A stretch of DNA of 64,000 nucleotides from Rhodobacteraceae bacterium LNNU 3342 (GCA_008711135.1 VUAW01000014.1:21251-85250), one strand, 5' to 3'. Counted from the stretch's first letter, positions 35,224 to 43,804 are shown. The notes: generated by a model from the letters alone, not told the origin. Program-made: numbers and translations.

Positions 35224-36221
35224 AGGACCATCAAGCCGACCGCGATCAGGGCAGCGAGGAAGATCGTTTCCGCGATGAGGACGGAGATCGCTGGGCCGCC
35301 GACTTGCAGGAGCCGTGGGATCGAGGTCTTCATTCCGACTGCGGCGATCGCGGTGAGCAGTGCCCAGCGGGAGACCGTTTGCGCCACATCCAAAGCCCAG
35401 GCTGGCACCAGTTGCGCGGAATTGAGCGCCCCGAGAAAGAGGAAGCCAAGGACGAAGCCCGGCACAAGCGGTGGCCGCGCATCCGCAGATGTACCGCGCG
35501 CCCGGAGCACAAGCGCCAGCAACAGCACGACGGGGGCGAGCATCGTCACGCGGATCAGCTTGACCAGCGTCGCAACTTCGCCCGTTTCGTCGGAGACGGA
35601 GAAACCAGCCCCGACCACCTGTGCCACGTCATGGATCGTCGCGCCGAGGAAGACGCCGGTCTCCCTTGGGTCGAGGCCCAGCATCTGGGCCAGGATCGGG
35701 TAGAGGATCATGGCAACTGTAGACAGCACCGTGACGCCTACGACGGTGAAGACGAGCTCGCGCTCTCCGCCTTCGCGGCGGGGGAGGACAGCGGCGATGG
35801 CCAGGGCTGCCGAAGCGCCGCAGATTGCCACGGCGCCGCCGGTCAGCATCCCGAAGGCCTTGCCCTGCCCGAAGAGGCGGCCGAGGATGAGCCCGAAGCC
35901 TATGGTCGCCGCAACGGCCGCCACGATCAGCCACAGCAGTTCGGCCCCAAGCGAGAGGAACATCCCAAGGCTGATCCTGAGGCCAAGAAGCGCCACCCCG
36001 AGACGCAGCACGGCCCTTGCGGCGAAGTTGACGCCGGGGACGGTGCGGCCTTCTTCGGACAGGAAATGAAGCGATATTCCCAGGAGGATCGCCATCAGCA
36101 TGACGGGAGCGCCGTAGTGTTCGGACAGGAACTGCGCGGTTACGGCGATCATTGCCGCGATGGAAAGGCCCGGAAGGCGCAGGCGCCAGAACTCGGGTTG
36201 CCAGAACGCTGGATCGGGCAA
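35220..36221 (-). CDS. YeiH-family anion (sulfite/sulfate) exporter
   Basis: 333-residue membrane protein with about ten hydrophobic helices, PF03601 family (putative sulfate exporter). Family blocks are GVALLGLRISLGMFLSLGAELL, GAVAICGASAALAIAAVLP and GVFLGATIHDVAQVVGAGFSVSD. It is the last gene of a same-strand run that starts with an LLM monooxygenase, 46 bases behind dctP. Export of sulfite or sulfate released by that enzyme fits the context. Direct evidence for substrate is absent. Confidence 0.82.
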   Translation of the reverse strand: MPDPAFWQPEFWRLRLPGLSIAAMIAVTAQFLSEHYGAPVMLMAILLGISLHFLSEEGRTVPGVNFAARAVLRLGVALLGLRISLGMFLSLGAELLWLIVAAVAATIGFGLILGRLFGQGKAFGMLTGGAVAICGASAALAIAAVLPRREGGERELVFTVVGVTVLSTVAMILYPILAQMLGLDPRETGVFLGATIHDVAQVVGAGFSVSDETGEVATLVKLIRVTMLAPVVLLLALVLRARGTSADARPPLVPGFVLGFLFLGALNSAQLVPAWALDVAQTVSRWALLTAIAAVGMKTSIPRLLQVGGPAISVLIAETIFLAALIAVGLMVL

Positions 36222-36267
36222 TGGCGCCTCCGGGATGGGGCGCGGGGGATTGGCCCCCGCGCGCAGA

Positions 36268-37326
36268 TCAGTTCAGATCAGCCTCTCGGGCGGCTGCGAC
36301 CTCTTGTTCGGCCTGGGCGACGGCTTCGCGGAATTCGGCGTAGACCTCTTCGCCGGCCGGGACGTTGGCGGTGAACCATTCGAATGCCGGCTGTGCCTTT
36401 TCGAGGAACTGCTGCTTTTCTTCGGGCGTGGGCACGTAGATCTGACCACCTGCGGCGACGAAGCCCTCGTACGCGGCGATCTCCTTGCGCTTGGGGCTGG
36501 CGAAGGTTGCCTGTTGCAGGTCGTAGAAGCCATCAACGACGATCTGGCGCAGATCCTCGGGCAGTTCCAGGAACCGCTGGTTGGACATCCACCAGAAGGC
36601 GGCGACATAGCTGTGCTGGTCCAGGGTCAGGTACTTCAGACCGGCATCGGGGAAGCGCATGTTCATGATGTCGGTGATGCCATTTGCCGTCCCCTCTACC
36701 ACGCCGGACTGGAGCGAGGTGAAGAGTTCGGGCCACGGGATCGGTGTAGGCGAGGCGCCGAGCGCGGTGGTCATCACCTGCGGCAGGTCGGCGGGTACCG
36801 TCCGCAGTTTCAGGCCGGCAAGGTCATCGGGCGACTGGACCTGCCGCAGGGTGTTCGCGTAGCTGCGCCAGCCGCCGGTGTTGCCGACGGTCATCAGCCG
36901 GATGGTGTCGCCGCTGTCGTCAAGGGCGCGCGCGCGGATCGAGCGGGGGAAGTCACCGGTCAGCACGTGTTCCGCCACGCGGTCATCGCTCATCAGGTAG
37001 GGCAGGTCGAGCACCTGAAGATAGGGAAACAACCCTGCGGCGCCGCCGGACGTGGACATGTAGATGTCGATCGAGCCATCGGAGATGCCCTGGAGGCATT
37101 CTTCGCCTGTGGCGCAGATCTGGGTGCCCATGAAGATTTCAACGGCGATCCGCCCGTTCGAGGCATTCTCGACGTATTTCTTGAAGACCACGAGGCCGTC
37201 GTAATCCTCATCCTCAGTGTTGGAGTTGGCGGTGGCGCGGAGCGTGTAGTCCTGTGCGGCAGCTGCGCCGGCTGTTCCGCACATGAGCGCGGCCAGCAGG
37301 ACCGAGCGCATCGTCTTCGTCAACAT
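36268..37326 (-). CDS. dctP: TRAP transporter substrate-binding protein (DctP type)
   Basis: Periplasmic solute receptor of 352 residues. Signal peptide of about 25 residues (SVLLAALMCGTAGAAAAQ). DctP-family blocks are VVFKKYVENASNGRIAVEIF, LPQVMTTALGASPTPIPWPELFTSLQSGVVEGTANG and YVAAFWWMSNQRFLELPEDLRQIV. Members bind organic acids through an Arg, and sulfonates are also known TRAP ligands. The ligand here is inferred from the neighbouring monooxygenase genes. dctM precedes it by 19 bases. Confidence 0.9.
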   Translation of the reverse strand: MLTKTMRSVLLAALMCGTAGAAAAQDYTLRATANSNTEDEDYDGLVVFKKYVENASNGRIAVEIFMGTQICATGEECLQGISDGSIDIYMSTSGGAAGLFPYLQVLDLPYLMSDDRVAEHVLTGDFPRSIRARALDDSGDTIRLMTVGNTGGWRSYANTLRQVQSPDDLAGLKLRTVPADLPQVMTTALGASPTPIPWPELFTSLQSGVVEGTANGITDIMNMRFPDAGLKYLTLDQHSYVAAFWWMSNQRFLELPEDLRQIVVDGFYDLQQATFASPKRKEIAAYEGFVAAGGQIYVPTPEEKQQFLEKAQPAFEWFTANVPAGEEVYAEFREAVAQAEQEVAAAREADLN

Positions 37327-37345
37327 GGTATCCTCCCGTTCAATG

Positions 37346-38638
37346 TCAGTTCAGGAAACCGGCCAGCCGTGGAACCGTCAGCGAGATGGCCGGCACGTAG
37401 GTAATGAGGAAAATGACTGCGATCTCTACCGCGAGGAAGGGAAGAATCGCGCGGGAGATCCGCTCGATCCGTTCATTGGCGACAGAGGAGGCCACGAAGA
37501 GCACCAGGCCCATCGGCGGCGTGGCAAGGCCGACCGTGAGGTTGACGCTCATTATGATGGCGAAATGAACCGGGTCGACGCCCATTGCGGTGAATATGGG
37601 GCCGAGGATCGGGCCGAGGATGATGATCGCGGGGCCTGCGTCCAGGAACATCCCGACGATGAACAGCAGCAGGTTGATGAGGAAAAGCAGGATCAGCGGG
37701 TTGTCCGAAAGGCCGAGAATGATCGAGGCCATCATTTCCGGAGCGTGCGACAGGCTGACGACCGTCTTGAAGGCCATCGCTGCGCCGACAAGAAGCAGAA
37801 CTACGGCTGAGGTGATCCCCGCGCGGCCGAGCACATCGGGCAGTTCACGGAAGGTCAGCGTACGCAGTACGAAAAGGCCGATGAAAAGCGCGTAGGCAAC
37901 GGCGACGGCCGCGGCCTCGGTCGGGGTGAAGACGCCGCCGAGGATCCCGCCGAGGATGATGAGCGGGGTCAGCAGGGGAAAGAAGGCCTTGAGGCTGGCC
38001 TGTCCGCGTTCGGTCCAATTGTGGCGGCGGGTGGCGACGGGGAAGTCGTATCGGTCGGCCAGTACCTTGACCATGATCATCAGTCCTATGCCGACTAGGA
38101 TGCCGGGCACTATCCCCGCCAGGAACAACGCAGCCACGCTTTCGCCCATCACGTAGGCGTAGATGATCATGATGCCTGACGGCGGGATGATCGGGCCGAT
38201 CACGGAACTGGCTGCGGTGATCGCCGCAGCGAAGCGGCGGGAGTAGCCTTGTTTCTCCATCGCGGGGATGAGCATCGATCCGAGGGCGGAGGTGTCGGCC
38301 ACCGCTGAGCCCGAAAGCCCGGCGAACAGCATCGACGACAGGATGTTGACGTGGGCGAGCCCACCGCGCAGATGCCCCATCATTGCTTGCGCAAATTCTA
38401 CGAGCCGCATGGTGATGCCGCCGCGGTTCATCAACTCGCCTGCCAGCATGAAGAACGGGATCGCCATCAGCGGGAAACTGTCCATCCCGTTGTAGACGTT
38501 GCGGTACAGCAGGACCATGTCGCGTTCCTGCCCGTTCAGCCAAAGCAGGATGCCCGGCGCGGCGACGAGCCCAAAGAAGACGGGCAGGCCGATCATCAGG
38601 AACAGGAGGAAGAGCGGAAGGAACAGTGCCAGCATCAT
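37346..38638 (-). CDS. dctM: TRAP transporter large permease (DctM type)
   Basis: 430 residues and about twelve hydrophobic segments, the sodium-coupled translocation subunit. Family blocks are MDSFPLMAIPFFMLAGELMNRGG, GSAVADTSALGSMLIPAMEKQGY, SSVIGPIIPPSGIMIIYAYV and GLATPPMGLVLFVASS. The ATG overlaps the dctQ stop by four bases, so both membrane subunits are co-translated. Confidence 0.93.
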   Translation of the reverse strand: MMLALFLPLFLLFLMIGLPVFFGLVAAPGILLWLNGQERDMVLLYRNVYNGMDSFPLMAIPFFMLAGELMNRGGITMRLVEFAQAMMGHLRGGLAHVNILSSMLFAGLSGSAVADTSALGSMLIPAMEKQGYSRRFAAAITAASSVIGPIIPPSGIMIIYAYVMGESVAALFLAGIVPGILVGIGLMIMVKVLADRYDFPVATRRHNWTERGQASLKAFFPLLTPLIILGGILGGVFTPTEAAAVAVAYALFIGLFVLRTLTFRELPDVLGRAGITSAVVLLLVGAAMAFKTVVSLSHAPEMMASIILGLSDNPLILLFLINLLLFIVGMFLDAGPAIIILGPILGPIFTAMGVDPVHFAIIMSVNLTVGLATPPMGLVLFVASSVANERIERISRAILPFLAVEIAVIFLITYVPAISLTVPRLAGFLN

Positions 38639-39213
38639 TCAGCCCCCACGACGGCACCGGGAATTGCCGGCAGCCGGTCTGCGCCGCCGAAGAGGGCGAT
38701 GACGCTTCGCAGGATCATCTCGGCATTGACCAGCAGCATCAGCGTCACCCCCACGTGCAAGGACATCATCATCCAGGCGCGCGGCACCTTGGCCCAGCCC
38801 GTTCCGGTTGGATAGTAAAGCGAGGTCGTCATGAAGCGCCCGCCGATGCCCGTCACCTCGGCCCAGCCGATGCGGAAGGCGACCAGCAGCACTGTCAATG
38901 TGAGAAGGAGCAGCGCGAGCGAGAGCAGCGCGGCGACCCGCGCCGGCAACATCCGGACGACCATGTCGATCGCGACGAAGCCGCCACGGCGGAAGGCAGT
39001 CGGCGCCATCAGCCCCGTCATCCAGAGCATGAGGAACCGCGCAGCCTCGTCGGGCCAGGGCAAGGCGTTGTTCAGGACGTAGCGGTAGAAGACCTGCACC
39101 AGAATGGCTGCGACCATGACCGCGAGGGCAGCCACGCCAAGCGCCCGCCCTGCGGCCAGAACCACGTCATTCAGCAGCCTGAGGGGCGTCAGAAGCCCCA
39201 GTAGAAGGCGCAT
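38635..39213 (-). CDS. dctQ: TRAP transporter small permease (DctQ type)
   Basis: 192 residues with four membrane helices. Typical blocks are VFYRYVLNNALPWPDEAARFLMLWMTGLM and RGGFVAIDMVVRML. It is the first of the three TRAP genes on this strand, 67 bases behind the flavin reductase gene. Together with dctM and dctP it forms a full tripartite importer. The gap upstream shows no obvious terminator, so it may belong to the same transcript as the three redox genes. Confidence 0.9.
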   Translation of the reverse strand: MRLLLGLLTPLRLLNDVVLAAGRALGVAALAVMVAAILVQVFYRYVLNNALPWPDEAARFLMLWMTGLMAPTAFRRGGFVAIDMVVRMLPARVAALLSLALLLLTLTVLLVAFRIGWAEVTGIGGRFMTTSLYYPTGTGWAKVPRAWMMMSLHVGVTLMLLVNAEMILRSVIALFGGADRLPAIPGAVVGAE

Positions 39214-39280
39214 GCGTTTCCTCCCTCACCTTGCCGCGACCGGCGCCTCCCCGCGCTGGACGGTGGCGGTTCCAGCCATG

Positions 39281-39799
39281 TCAGTCTATCGGCCGGAACT
39301 GGCCATAGCGGCCGCCGGAAAAGATCAGTGGTGACCCTTCGCGCAACGAGGCGCGCAGGACGCGCCCCAGAATGATCGTATGATCGCCTGCTTCATGCGT
39401 CGCCGTGCGCAGGCATTCGAACCGTGCCAGGCAATTCGGCAGAAGCGGTGTGCCTTCCTCGGAGAAGTCGATGCCGGGGAGGTCAAAGCTGGCCTCCGGG
39501 GCTACGAAGCTGCGCATCAGGTCGCGCTGATCCTCGGCCAGGACGTGGATCGCGTAATGTTCGGCGGCAACGAAGGCATCATGGCGGCGCGAACTGCGGG
39601 CGGGTGACCACAGCACCAGCGGCGGATCGAGAGAGACGCTGGAGAAGCTGTTGGCCGTGATGCCCATGGGGCCTTGTGGCGTCTGTGCCGTGACCACCGT
39701 GATCCCGGTGGCGAACCGGCCCAGCGCGTTGCGAAAGGACCGGGCGGTTTCCGGTCCGGGGGTGAAGCTTTCGTCGGCCACTGCGCCTCCATCCGGCAT
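39281..39799 (-). CDS. NAD(P)H:flavin reductase, candidate partner of the LLM monooxygenase (SmoA-like)
   Basis: 172 residues of the flavin reductase-like FMN-binding family (PF01613). Blocks are FRNALGRFATGITVVTA, GITANSFSSVSLDPPLVLWSPAR, HYAIHVLAEDQRDLMRSF and DHTIILGRVLRAS. It would supply reduced FMN to the monooxygenase encoded two genes upstream. The ATG at 39799 overlaps the stop of the aldo-keto reductase gene, and a GTG directly before it is an alternative start. The trio of flavin reductase, aldo-keto reductase and LLM enzyme equals the core of the sulfoquinovose monooxygenase pathway. Confidence 0.85.
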   Translation of the reverse strand: MPDGGAVADESFTPGPETARSFRNALGRFATGITVVTAQTPQGPMGITANSFSSVSLDPPLVLWSPARSSRRHDAFVAAEHYAIHVLAEDQRDLMRSFVAPEASFDLPGIDFSEEGTPLLPNCLARFECLRTATHEAGDHTIILGRVLRASLREGSPLIFSGGRYGQFRPID

Positions 39800-40692
39800 C
39801 ACGGCACCTCTTGGCCCATCGCGCGGGTGTAGAGGTCAAACCAGGTTTCGCGGTCCATCCTCACTTTCAGCGCGTCGCCCAACTGCCGGATTCGCCTCAG
39901 GTTGTTCGTTCCCATCACGGGGATGATACGCGAGGGATGCGCGAGAAGCCATGCCACCGCGACAGCCGTTTCATCTACACCATGTTCCGCCCCGACCTTG
40001 CCCAGCGCGGCCCATAGGTCGGCGTGATCGGGGGTGCAGATCGCACCGCCTGCAAGCGGGGACCATGCCATCGGCGGGATGCCGCGTTCCTGCAGGAAGG
40101 CGATGTCGCCGTTCGTGAAGGCGTTATGCGCAAGCAGGCTCAATTCGATCTGGTTGGTGCAGAGCGGCGTCTTCATCGCCGACTGCAACAGCGTCCAGTC
40201 GTGAAGCTTGAAGTTCGACACGCCCACCGCGCGGACCTTGCCGCCGGCCACCAGATCATCCAGCGCAGCGCCTGTTTCGTGGTGATTCATCAGCGGGTCG
40301 GGACGGTGGATGAGCAGGAGGTCGATCACCTCGATGTTCATCGCCTTCAGCGAGCCATCGACAGAGGCGCGGATATGCGCGGCCGAGGTGTCGTAATGCT
40401 TCACCCGCCGGTCCGGGAACTTGTCCGATATCAGCTTGATGTCGCATTTCGTGACGATCTCCATCCGATCGCGCAGGGTGGGGGCCTGTTTCAGCGCAGC
40501 GCCGAGGATCGTTTCAGATTCATAATCGCCGTAGATGTCGGCTTGGTCGAAGCTGGTGATGCCCTGCTCGAGGCAGGCCTCGATCTTGGCCTGCACATGG
40601 GCCGGCCTTTGATCGGCATCATCGCCCAGTCGCCACATTCCATAGACGATCCGCGACAGGTGGAGCGTGTCGTTAAGCTTGATCCGTTCCAT
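39799..40692 (-). CDS. Aldo-keto reductase, candidate 6-oxo-glucose reductase (SmoB-like)
   Basis: 297-residue NADPH-type aldo-keto reductase with a TIM barrel. The catalytic tetrad residues are visible in SFDQADIYGDYESE (Asp, Tyr), MEIVTKCDI (Lys) and DLLLIHRPDPL (His). The cofactor end has RIIPVMGTNNLRRIRQLGDAL, as in YdhF-type reductases. It overlaps both neighbours by one to three bases, so the three enzymes are translated together. In the known SMO pathway a reductase of this family turns 6-oxo-glucose into glucose. That function here is inferred from the gene group. Confidence 0.87.
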   Translation of the reverse strand: MERIKLNDTLHLSRIVYGMWRLGDDADQRPAHVQAKIEACLEQGITSFDQADIYGDYESETILGAALKQAPTLRDRMEIVTKCDIKLISDKFPDRRVKHYDTSAAHIRASVDGSLKAMNIEVIDLLLIHRPDPLMNHHETGAALDDLVAGGKVRAVGVSNFKLHDWTLLQSAMKTPLCTNQIELSLLAHNAFTNGDIAFLQERGIPPMAWSPLAGGAICTPDHADLWAALGKVGAEHGVDETAVAVAWLLAHPSRIIPVMGTNNLRRIRQLGDALKVRMDRETWFDLYTRAMGQEVP

Positions 40693-41849
40693 CAGCGCCG
40701 TTCCCCCACGCCCAGGGGCGTTGCCGGTGTTTCCGTTGGCACGCGGCCATATTCATGCGGCAGCGAGCAGGTCTTCAAATTTGGAAGCACACGTTTACCG
40801 AAACTTTCGCATTCGTCCAGATGGGGGTAGCCGGAAAAGATGAAGGCGCGGATGCCCATCTTTTGATAGGATTCAATTTCGGACATTACCTGATCGGTGG
40901 ACCCGACCAGCGCCGCTCCGCATCCTGACCGCGCGCGACCGATCCCGGTCCACAGGTGAGGCTCGATATAGCCGAACTGGTCAGCCAGTTCCCGCGCCCG
41001 CGCCTGATGCGCTACGCCGAGTGAGATCGAGTCATGCGCCCGTTCCCGGATCAGCCGCCCGTATTCGTCGTCGAGCTTGGATACCAAGTGTTCCGCGTAT
41101 TCGCGCGCCTCTGCCTCTGTATCGCGAACGATCATGTGGACGCGGAGTCCGTAGTCGAGCGTGCGACTGTGCGCCTCTGCCCGGGCATGGACCGCCTTCA
41201 TCCGTTCAGCCAACTGGTCCTTGGTTTCCGGCCACATCAGGTAGACGTCGCACTGCGCCCCGCAAAGTTCGAGAGCATCGGGCGAGTAGCCGCCAAAATA
41301 AAGCAGCGGCCCGCCGTTCTGCTGATAGGGCTTGGCCGGGTCCGTCGGCACGCCCTTGAACTGGTAGACTTCGCCTTCATGATTGATCTCATCCTGCGTC
41401 CACGCCTGGCGGAGGATCTGGACGACTTCGTGGCTGCGGCGATAGCGGAAGGCGCTGTCGGCCTTTTCCCCCGGGAAGTCCGAGGAGATCACGTTCAGCG
41501 TCAGGCGTCCCTTGAGCATGTGATCCAGCGTCGCCACCGTGCGCGCCAGCATGATCGGCTGCATCTCTCCGCAGCGGATCGCGGCCAGGAAGTTCATCCG
41601 GTCGGTGATCGGCGCGCATCCGGCCACGAAGGACAGCGTGTCCTGCCCGACCTGGTAGGACGAGGGGCAGAGGATGTTGCGGAAGCCCAGATCCTCGGCG
41701 GTCTTGGCGATGGTGGAACAATGTTCCCAGCTTGATCGCAGGTCGCCCTCAGGCACGCCCAGAAAGCGATAGTCGTCGGAACAGAGCGCGGCGAACCAGG
41801 ACACCTCTGCGGCGTCAAGGTCAGCGGAAGTGACGGGAACGACGCTCAT
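40692..41849 (-). CDS. LLM-class flavin monooxygenase, candidate sulfoquinovose monooxygenase (SmoC-like)
   Basis: 385 residues, luciferase-like fold related to alkanesulfonate monooxygenase SsuD. Blocks are FRNILCPSSYQVGQDTLSFV, AAIRCGEMQPIMLARTVATLD, GRLTLNVISSDFPGEKADS, GGPLLYFGGYSPDALELC and ARSGCGAALVGSTDQV. Such enzymes split the C-S bond of sulfonates with O2 and reduced FMN, giving sulfite and an aldehyde. The ATG at 41849 has AAGGAGA at seven-base spacing, better than the ATG five codons upstream. It is the first gene of the minus-strand run and divergent from a GntR regulator gene. Confidence 0.87.
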   Translation of the reverse strand: MSVVPVTSADLDAAEVSWFAALCSDDYRFLGVPEGDLRSSWEHCSTIAKTAEDLGFRNILCPSSYQVGQDTLSFVAGCAPITDRMNFLAAIRCGEMQPIMLARTVATLDHMLKGRLTLNVISSDFPGEKADSAFRYRRSHEVVQILRQAWTQDEINHEGEVYQFKGVPTDPAKPYQQNGGPLLYFGGYSPDALELCGAQCDVYLMWPETKDQLAERMKAVHARAEAHSRTLDYGLRVHMIVRDTEAEAREYAEHLVSKLDDEYGRLIRERAHDSISLGVAHQARARELADQFGYIEPHLWTGIGRARSGCGAALVGSTDQVMSEIESYQKMGIRAFIFSGYPHLDECESFGKRVLPNLKTCSLPHEYGRVPTETPATPLGVGERR

Positions 41850-41903
41850 CGAATCTCCTTCCAAAGGGCGATTTCCACTTGCGTAGCATCGGCATTTCTG
41901 TAG

Positions 41904-41920
41904 ATCAATGATGTATCAAT
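41904..41920. promoter_or_regulatory. Candidate regulator site between the LLM and GntR genes
   Basis: ATCAAT occurs twice exactly 11 bases apart (41904-41909 and 41915-41920), one helical turn, in the 90-base gap between divergent genes. Read on the minus strand it overlaps a TTGATC sequence that could be the -35 of the LLM operon. It may be bound by the adjacent GntR protein, but this rests on position alone. Confidence 0.35.
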
Positions 41921-41939
41921 TTTTGTCCGGCGCGCAGGG

Positions 41940-42641
41940 ATGTCACATCAGGGTTCGCTCCCGCTCTATCAGCAGATCAGCGAGCTGCTGATCCGCGACA
42001 TCGCAGCCGGCCGGCTTGCGGATGGGCAGCGGCTGCCGCCTGAACGGGAGATGGCCGAACAACTGGGAATCGCCGTCGGAACATTGCGCAAGGCGCTCGC
42101 TGATCTTGCGGGTCGGGGGATGCTGGATCGCATCCAGGGGTCCGGCAACTATGTGCGGGCACGTCCGGATGCACAAAGCGTCTACGCGCTGTTCCGGTTG
42201 GAACTTGCCGAAGGGGGTGGGCTGCCCACTGCCGAGGTTCTTTCGGTCGATCGTCTGCCCAAGCCGGATGATCTGCCGGAGTTCGGGCAGGGCCCTGATG
42301 GGCACCGTATTCGCCGCCTGCGGCGCCTTTCGGGCGCCATCGCGGCGGTCGAGGAGATCTGGCTTTGTGCCTCTTATCTCCCCGAGTTGCGGGCAGAGGA
42401 CCTGTCGGAGTCGCTGTACCTCTTTTACCGCACCCGGTTGAACCTCTGGATCCAGCGGGCAGAGGATCGGGTCGATGTGGCGCCGGTGCCAGACTGGGCG
42501 CCGCCGGTCTTTCCGCATCCGCCAGGCACGCCCTGCGGCCATATTGTGCGCATCAGCTGGGCGCAGAACAACACGCGAGCCGAGGTGTCCCGCACCTGGT
42601 TCGATCATCGAAACGTGCGCTATGTCGCGCGACTGAAATAG
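41940..42641 (+). CDS. GntR-family transcription regulator with UTRA sensor domain
   Basis: 233 residues. The N-terminal winged helix (about residues 5-70) has LPLYQQISELLIRDIAAGRL, LPPEREMAEQLGIAVGTLRKALADLAGRGML and IQGSGNYVR. The UTRA ligand domain of the HutC subfamily follows, with IRRLRRLSGAIAAVEEIWL. HutC-type regulators often sense a sugar or its phosphate and repress adjacent genes. The divergent placement makes it the likely controller of the LLM/TRAP operon, and it may also control the following gene, which starts nine bases downstream. Confidence 0.9.
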   Translation: MSHQGSLPLYQQISELLIRDIAAGRLADGQRLPPEREMAEQLGIAVGTLRKALADLAGRGMLDRIQGSGNYVRARPDAQSVYALFRLELAEGGGLPTAEVLSVDRLPKPDDLPEFGQGPDGHRIRRLRRLSGAIAAVEEIWLCASYLPELRAEDLSESLYLFYRTRLNLWIQRAEDRVDVAPVPDWAPPVFPHPPGTPCGHIVRISWAQNNTRAEVSRTWFDHRNVRYVARLK

Positions 42642-42650
42642 GGGGACGAC

Positions 42651-43763
42651 GTGTCAGAGGTCACTTACGGCATCATCGGCTGTGGCATGATGGGGCAGGA
42701 ACATCTGCGCAACATCGCGCTGCTGCCCGGCGCCACCGTCGCGGCCATCTACGAGCCCGACGCCGGGATGCGGGCCGCGGCGGCTGCCCTGGTTCCCGAC
42801 GCGCGCATGGTGGACAGCATTGCCGAACTGCTGACGGTCGAACAGCTTGATTGCCTGCTGATCGCCAGCCCGAACTTCCTGCACCTGGAACAGATGGAGG
42901 AGATCGCCCGCATCCGCCCGCTGCCCATTCTGGTGGAAAAGCCGCTGTTCACCGATCCCGCCGACGTGCCACGGCTGGAGGAGTTGCGTGCAGCCTATCC
43001 GGCGCCGATCTGGGTGGCGATGGAGTATCGCTACATGCCGCCCGTCGCGCACATGATTCAGCAGGCGGAAGCGGCGACCGGGGGCATCCGGATGCTGACG
43101 ATCCGGGAACACCGCTATCCTTTCCTTCGGAAGGTCGGCGACTGGAACCGGCTCAACGCGCAGACGGGTGGGACGCTGGTAGAGAAGTGCTGCCACTTCT
43201 TTGACCTGATGCGGCACATCCTGAAGTCCGATCCGGTGCGGATCATGGCCTCTGGTTCGCAGGCGGTGAACCATAGAGATGAGATCGTGAACGGCCAGCC
43301 TGCGGATGTGTGGGACAACGCCTATGTCATCGTGGATTTCGCCAACGGCACGCGGGCAATGCTGGAGCTTTGCATGTTCGCCGAAGGCAGCCGGTATCAA
43401 GAGGAGATCTCGGCCGTAGGGCCGATGGGCAAGATCGAGTGCCTAGTGCCGGGGCCGACGCGTTTCTGGCCCGACCATCTGGGCGAGCCGCCCGTGCCGC
43501 AGGTCATTGTTTCACCCCGCACCCCCAAGGGGCCGCAGGTGCTGGAGATCCCGGTTGACCCTGCGTTGCTGGATGCCGGGGATCATAACGGCTCGACCTA
43601 TTACCAGCATGCGGGCTTCAATGCCGTGGTGCGGGGCGAAGGGGCGCCGCAGGTTACCTTGGATGACGGCTGGTGGGCTGTTGCGATGGGGTTGGCCGCG
43701 CAGCAATCGGCGCGGACAGGGCAGGCGGTCGACATGACCACCTTCACCGCCCGGCCAAGCTGA
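42651..43763 (+). CDS. Gfo/Idh/MocA-family protein, candidate NAD-dependent sulfoquinovosidase
   Basis: 370 residues from a GTG with GGGGGA in front. The N-terminal Rossmann domain has YGIIGCGMMGQEHLRN, and PILVEKPLF holds the family EKP motif. The C-terminal domain has WVAMEYRYMPPVAHMIQQ, GGTLVEKCCHFFDLMRHIL and NAYVIVDFANGTRAMLELC. Some members of this superfamily are not plain dehydrogenases but NAD-dependent glycoside hydrolases, including sulfoquinovosidases (GH188). The context next to a sulfoquinovose-type monooxygenase set makes that activity plausible. A plain sugar or inositol dehydrogenase is the alternative. Confidence 0.8.
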   Translation: MSEVTYGIIGCGMMGQEHLRNIALLPGATVAAIYEPDAGMRAAAAALVPDARMVDSIAELLTVEQLDCLLIASPNFLHLEQMEEIARIRPLPILVEKPLFTDPADVPRLEELRAAYPAPIWVAMEYRYMPPVAHMIQQAEAATGGIRMLTIREHRYPFLRKVGDWNRLNAQTGGTLVEKCCHFFDLMRHILKSDPVRIMASGSQAVNHRDEIVNGQPADVWDNAYVIVDFANGTRAMLELCMFAEGSRYQEEISAVGPMGKIECLVPGPTRFWPDHLGEPPVPQVIVSPRTPKGPQVLEIPVDPALLDAGDHNGSTYYQHAGFNAVVRGEGAPQVTLDDGWWAVAMGLAAQQSARTGQAVDMTTFTARPS

Positions 43764-43772
43764 GGAAACCAC

Positions 43773-43804
43773 GGCCACGGCGGGCGGTTCCGCCGGCCGT
43801 GGCC
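43773..43804 (+). terminator. GC-rich hairpin between the Gfo/Idh/MocA gene and phnC
   Basis: GGCCACGGC at 43773-43781 pairs with GCCGTGGCC at 43796-43804, with further pairing inside. It starts ten bases behind the stop. No T-run follows, so termination is likely but not certain. It separates two transcription units on the same strand. Confidence 0.55.
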
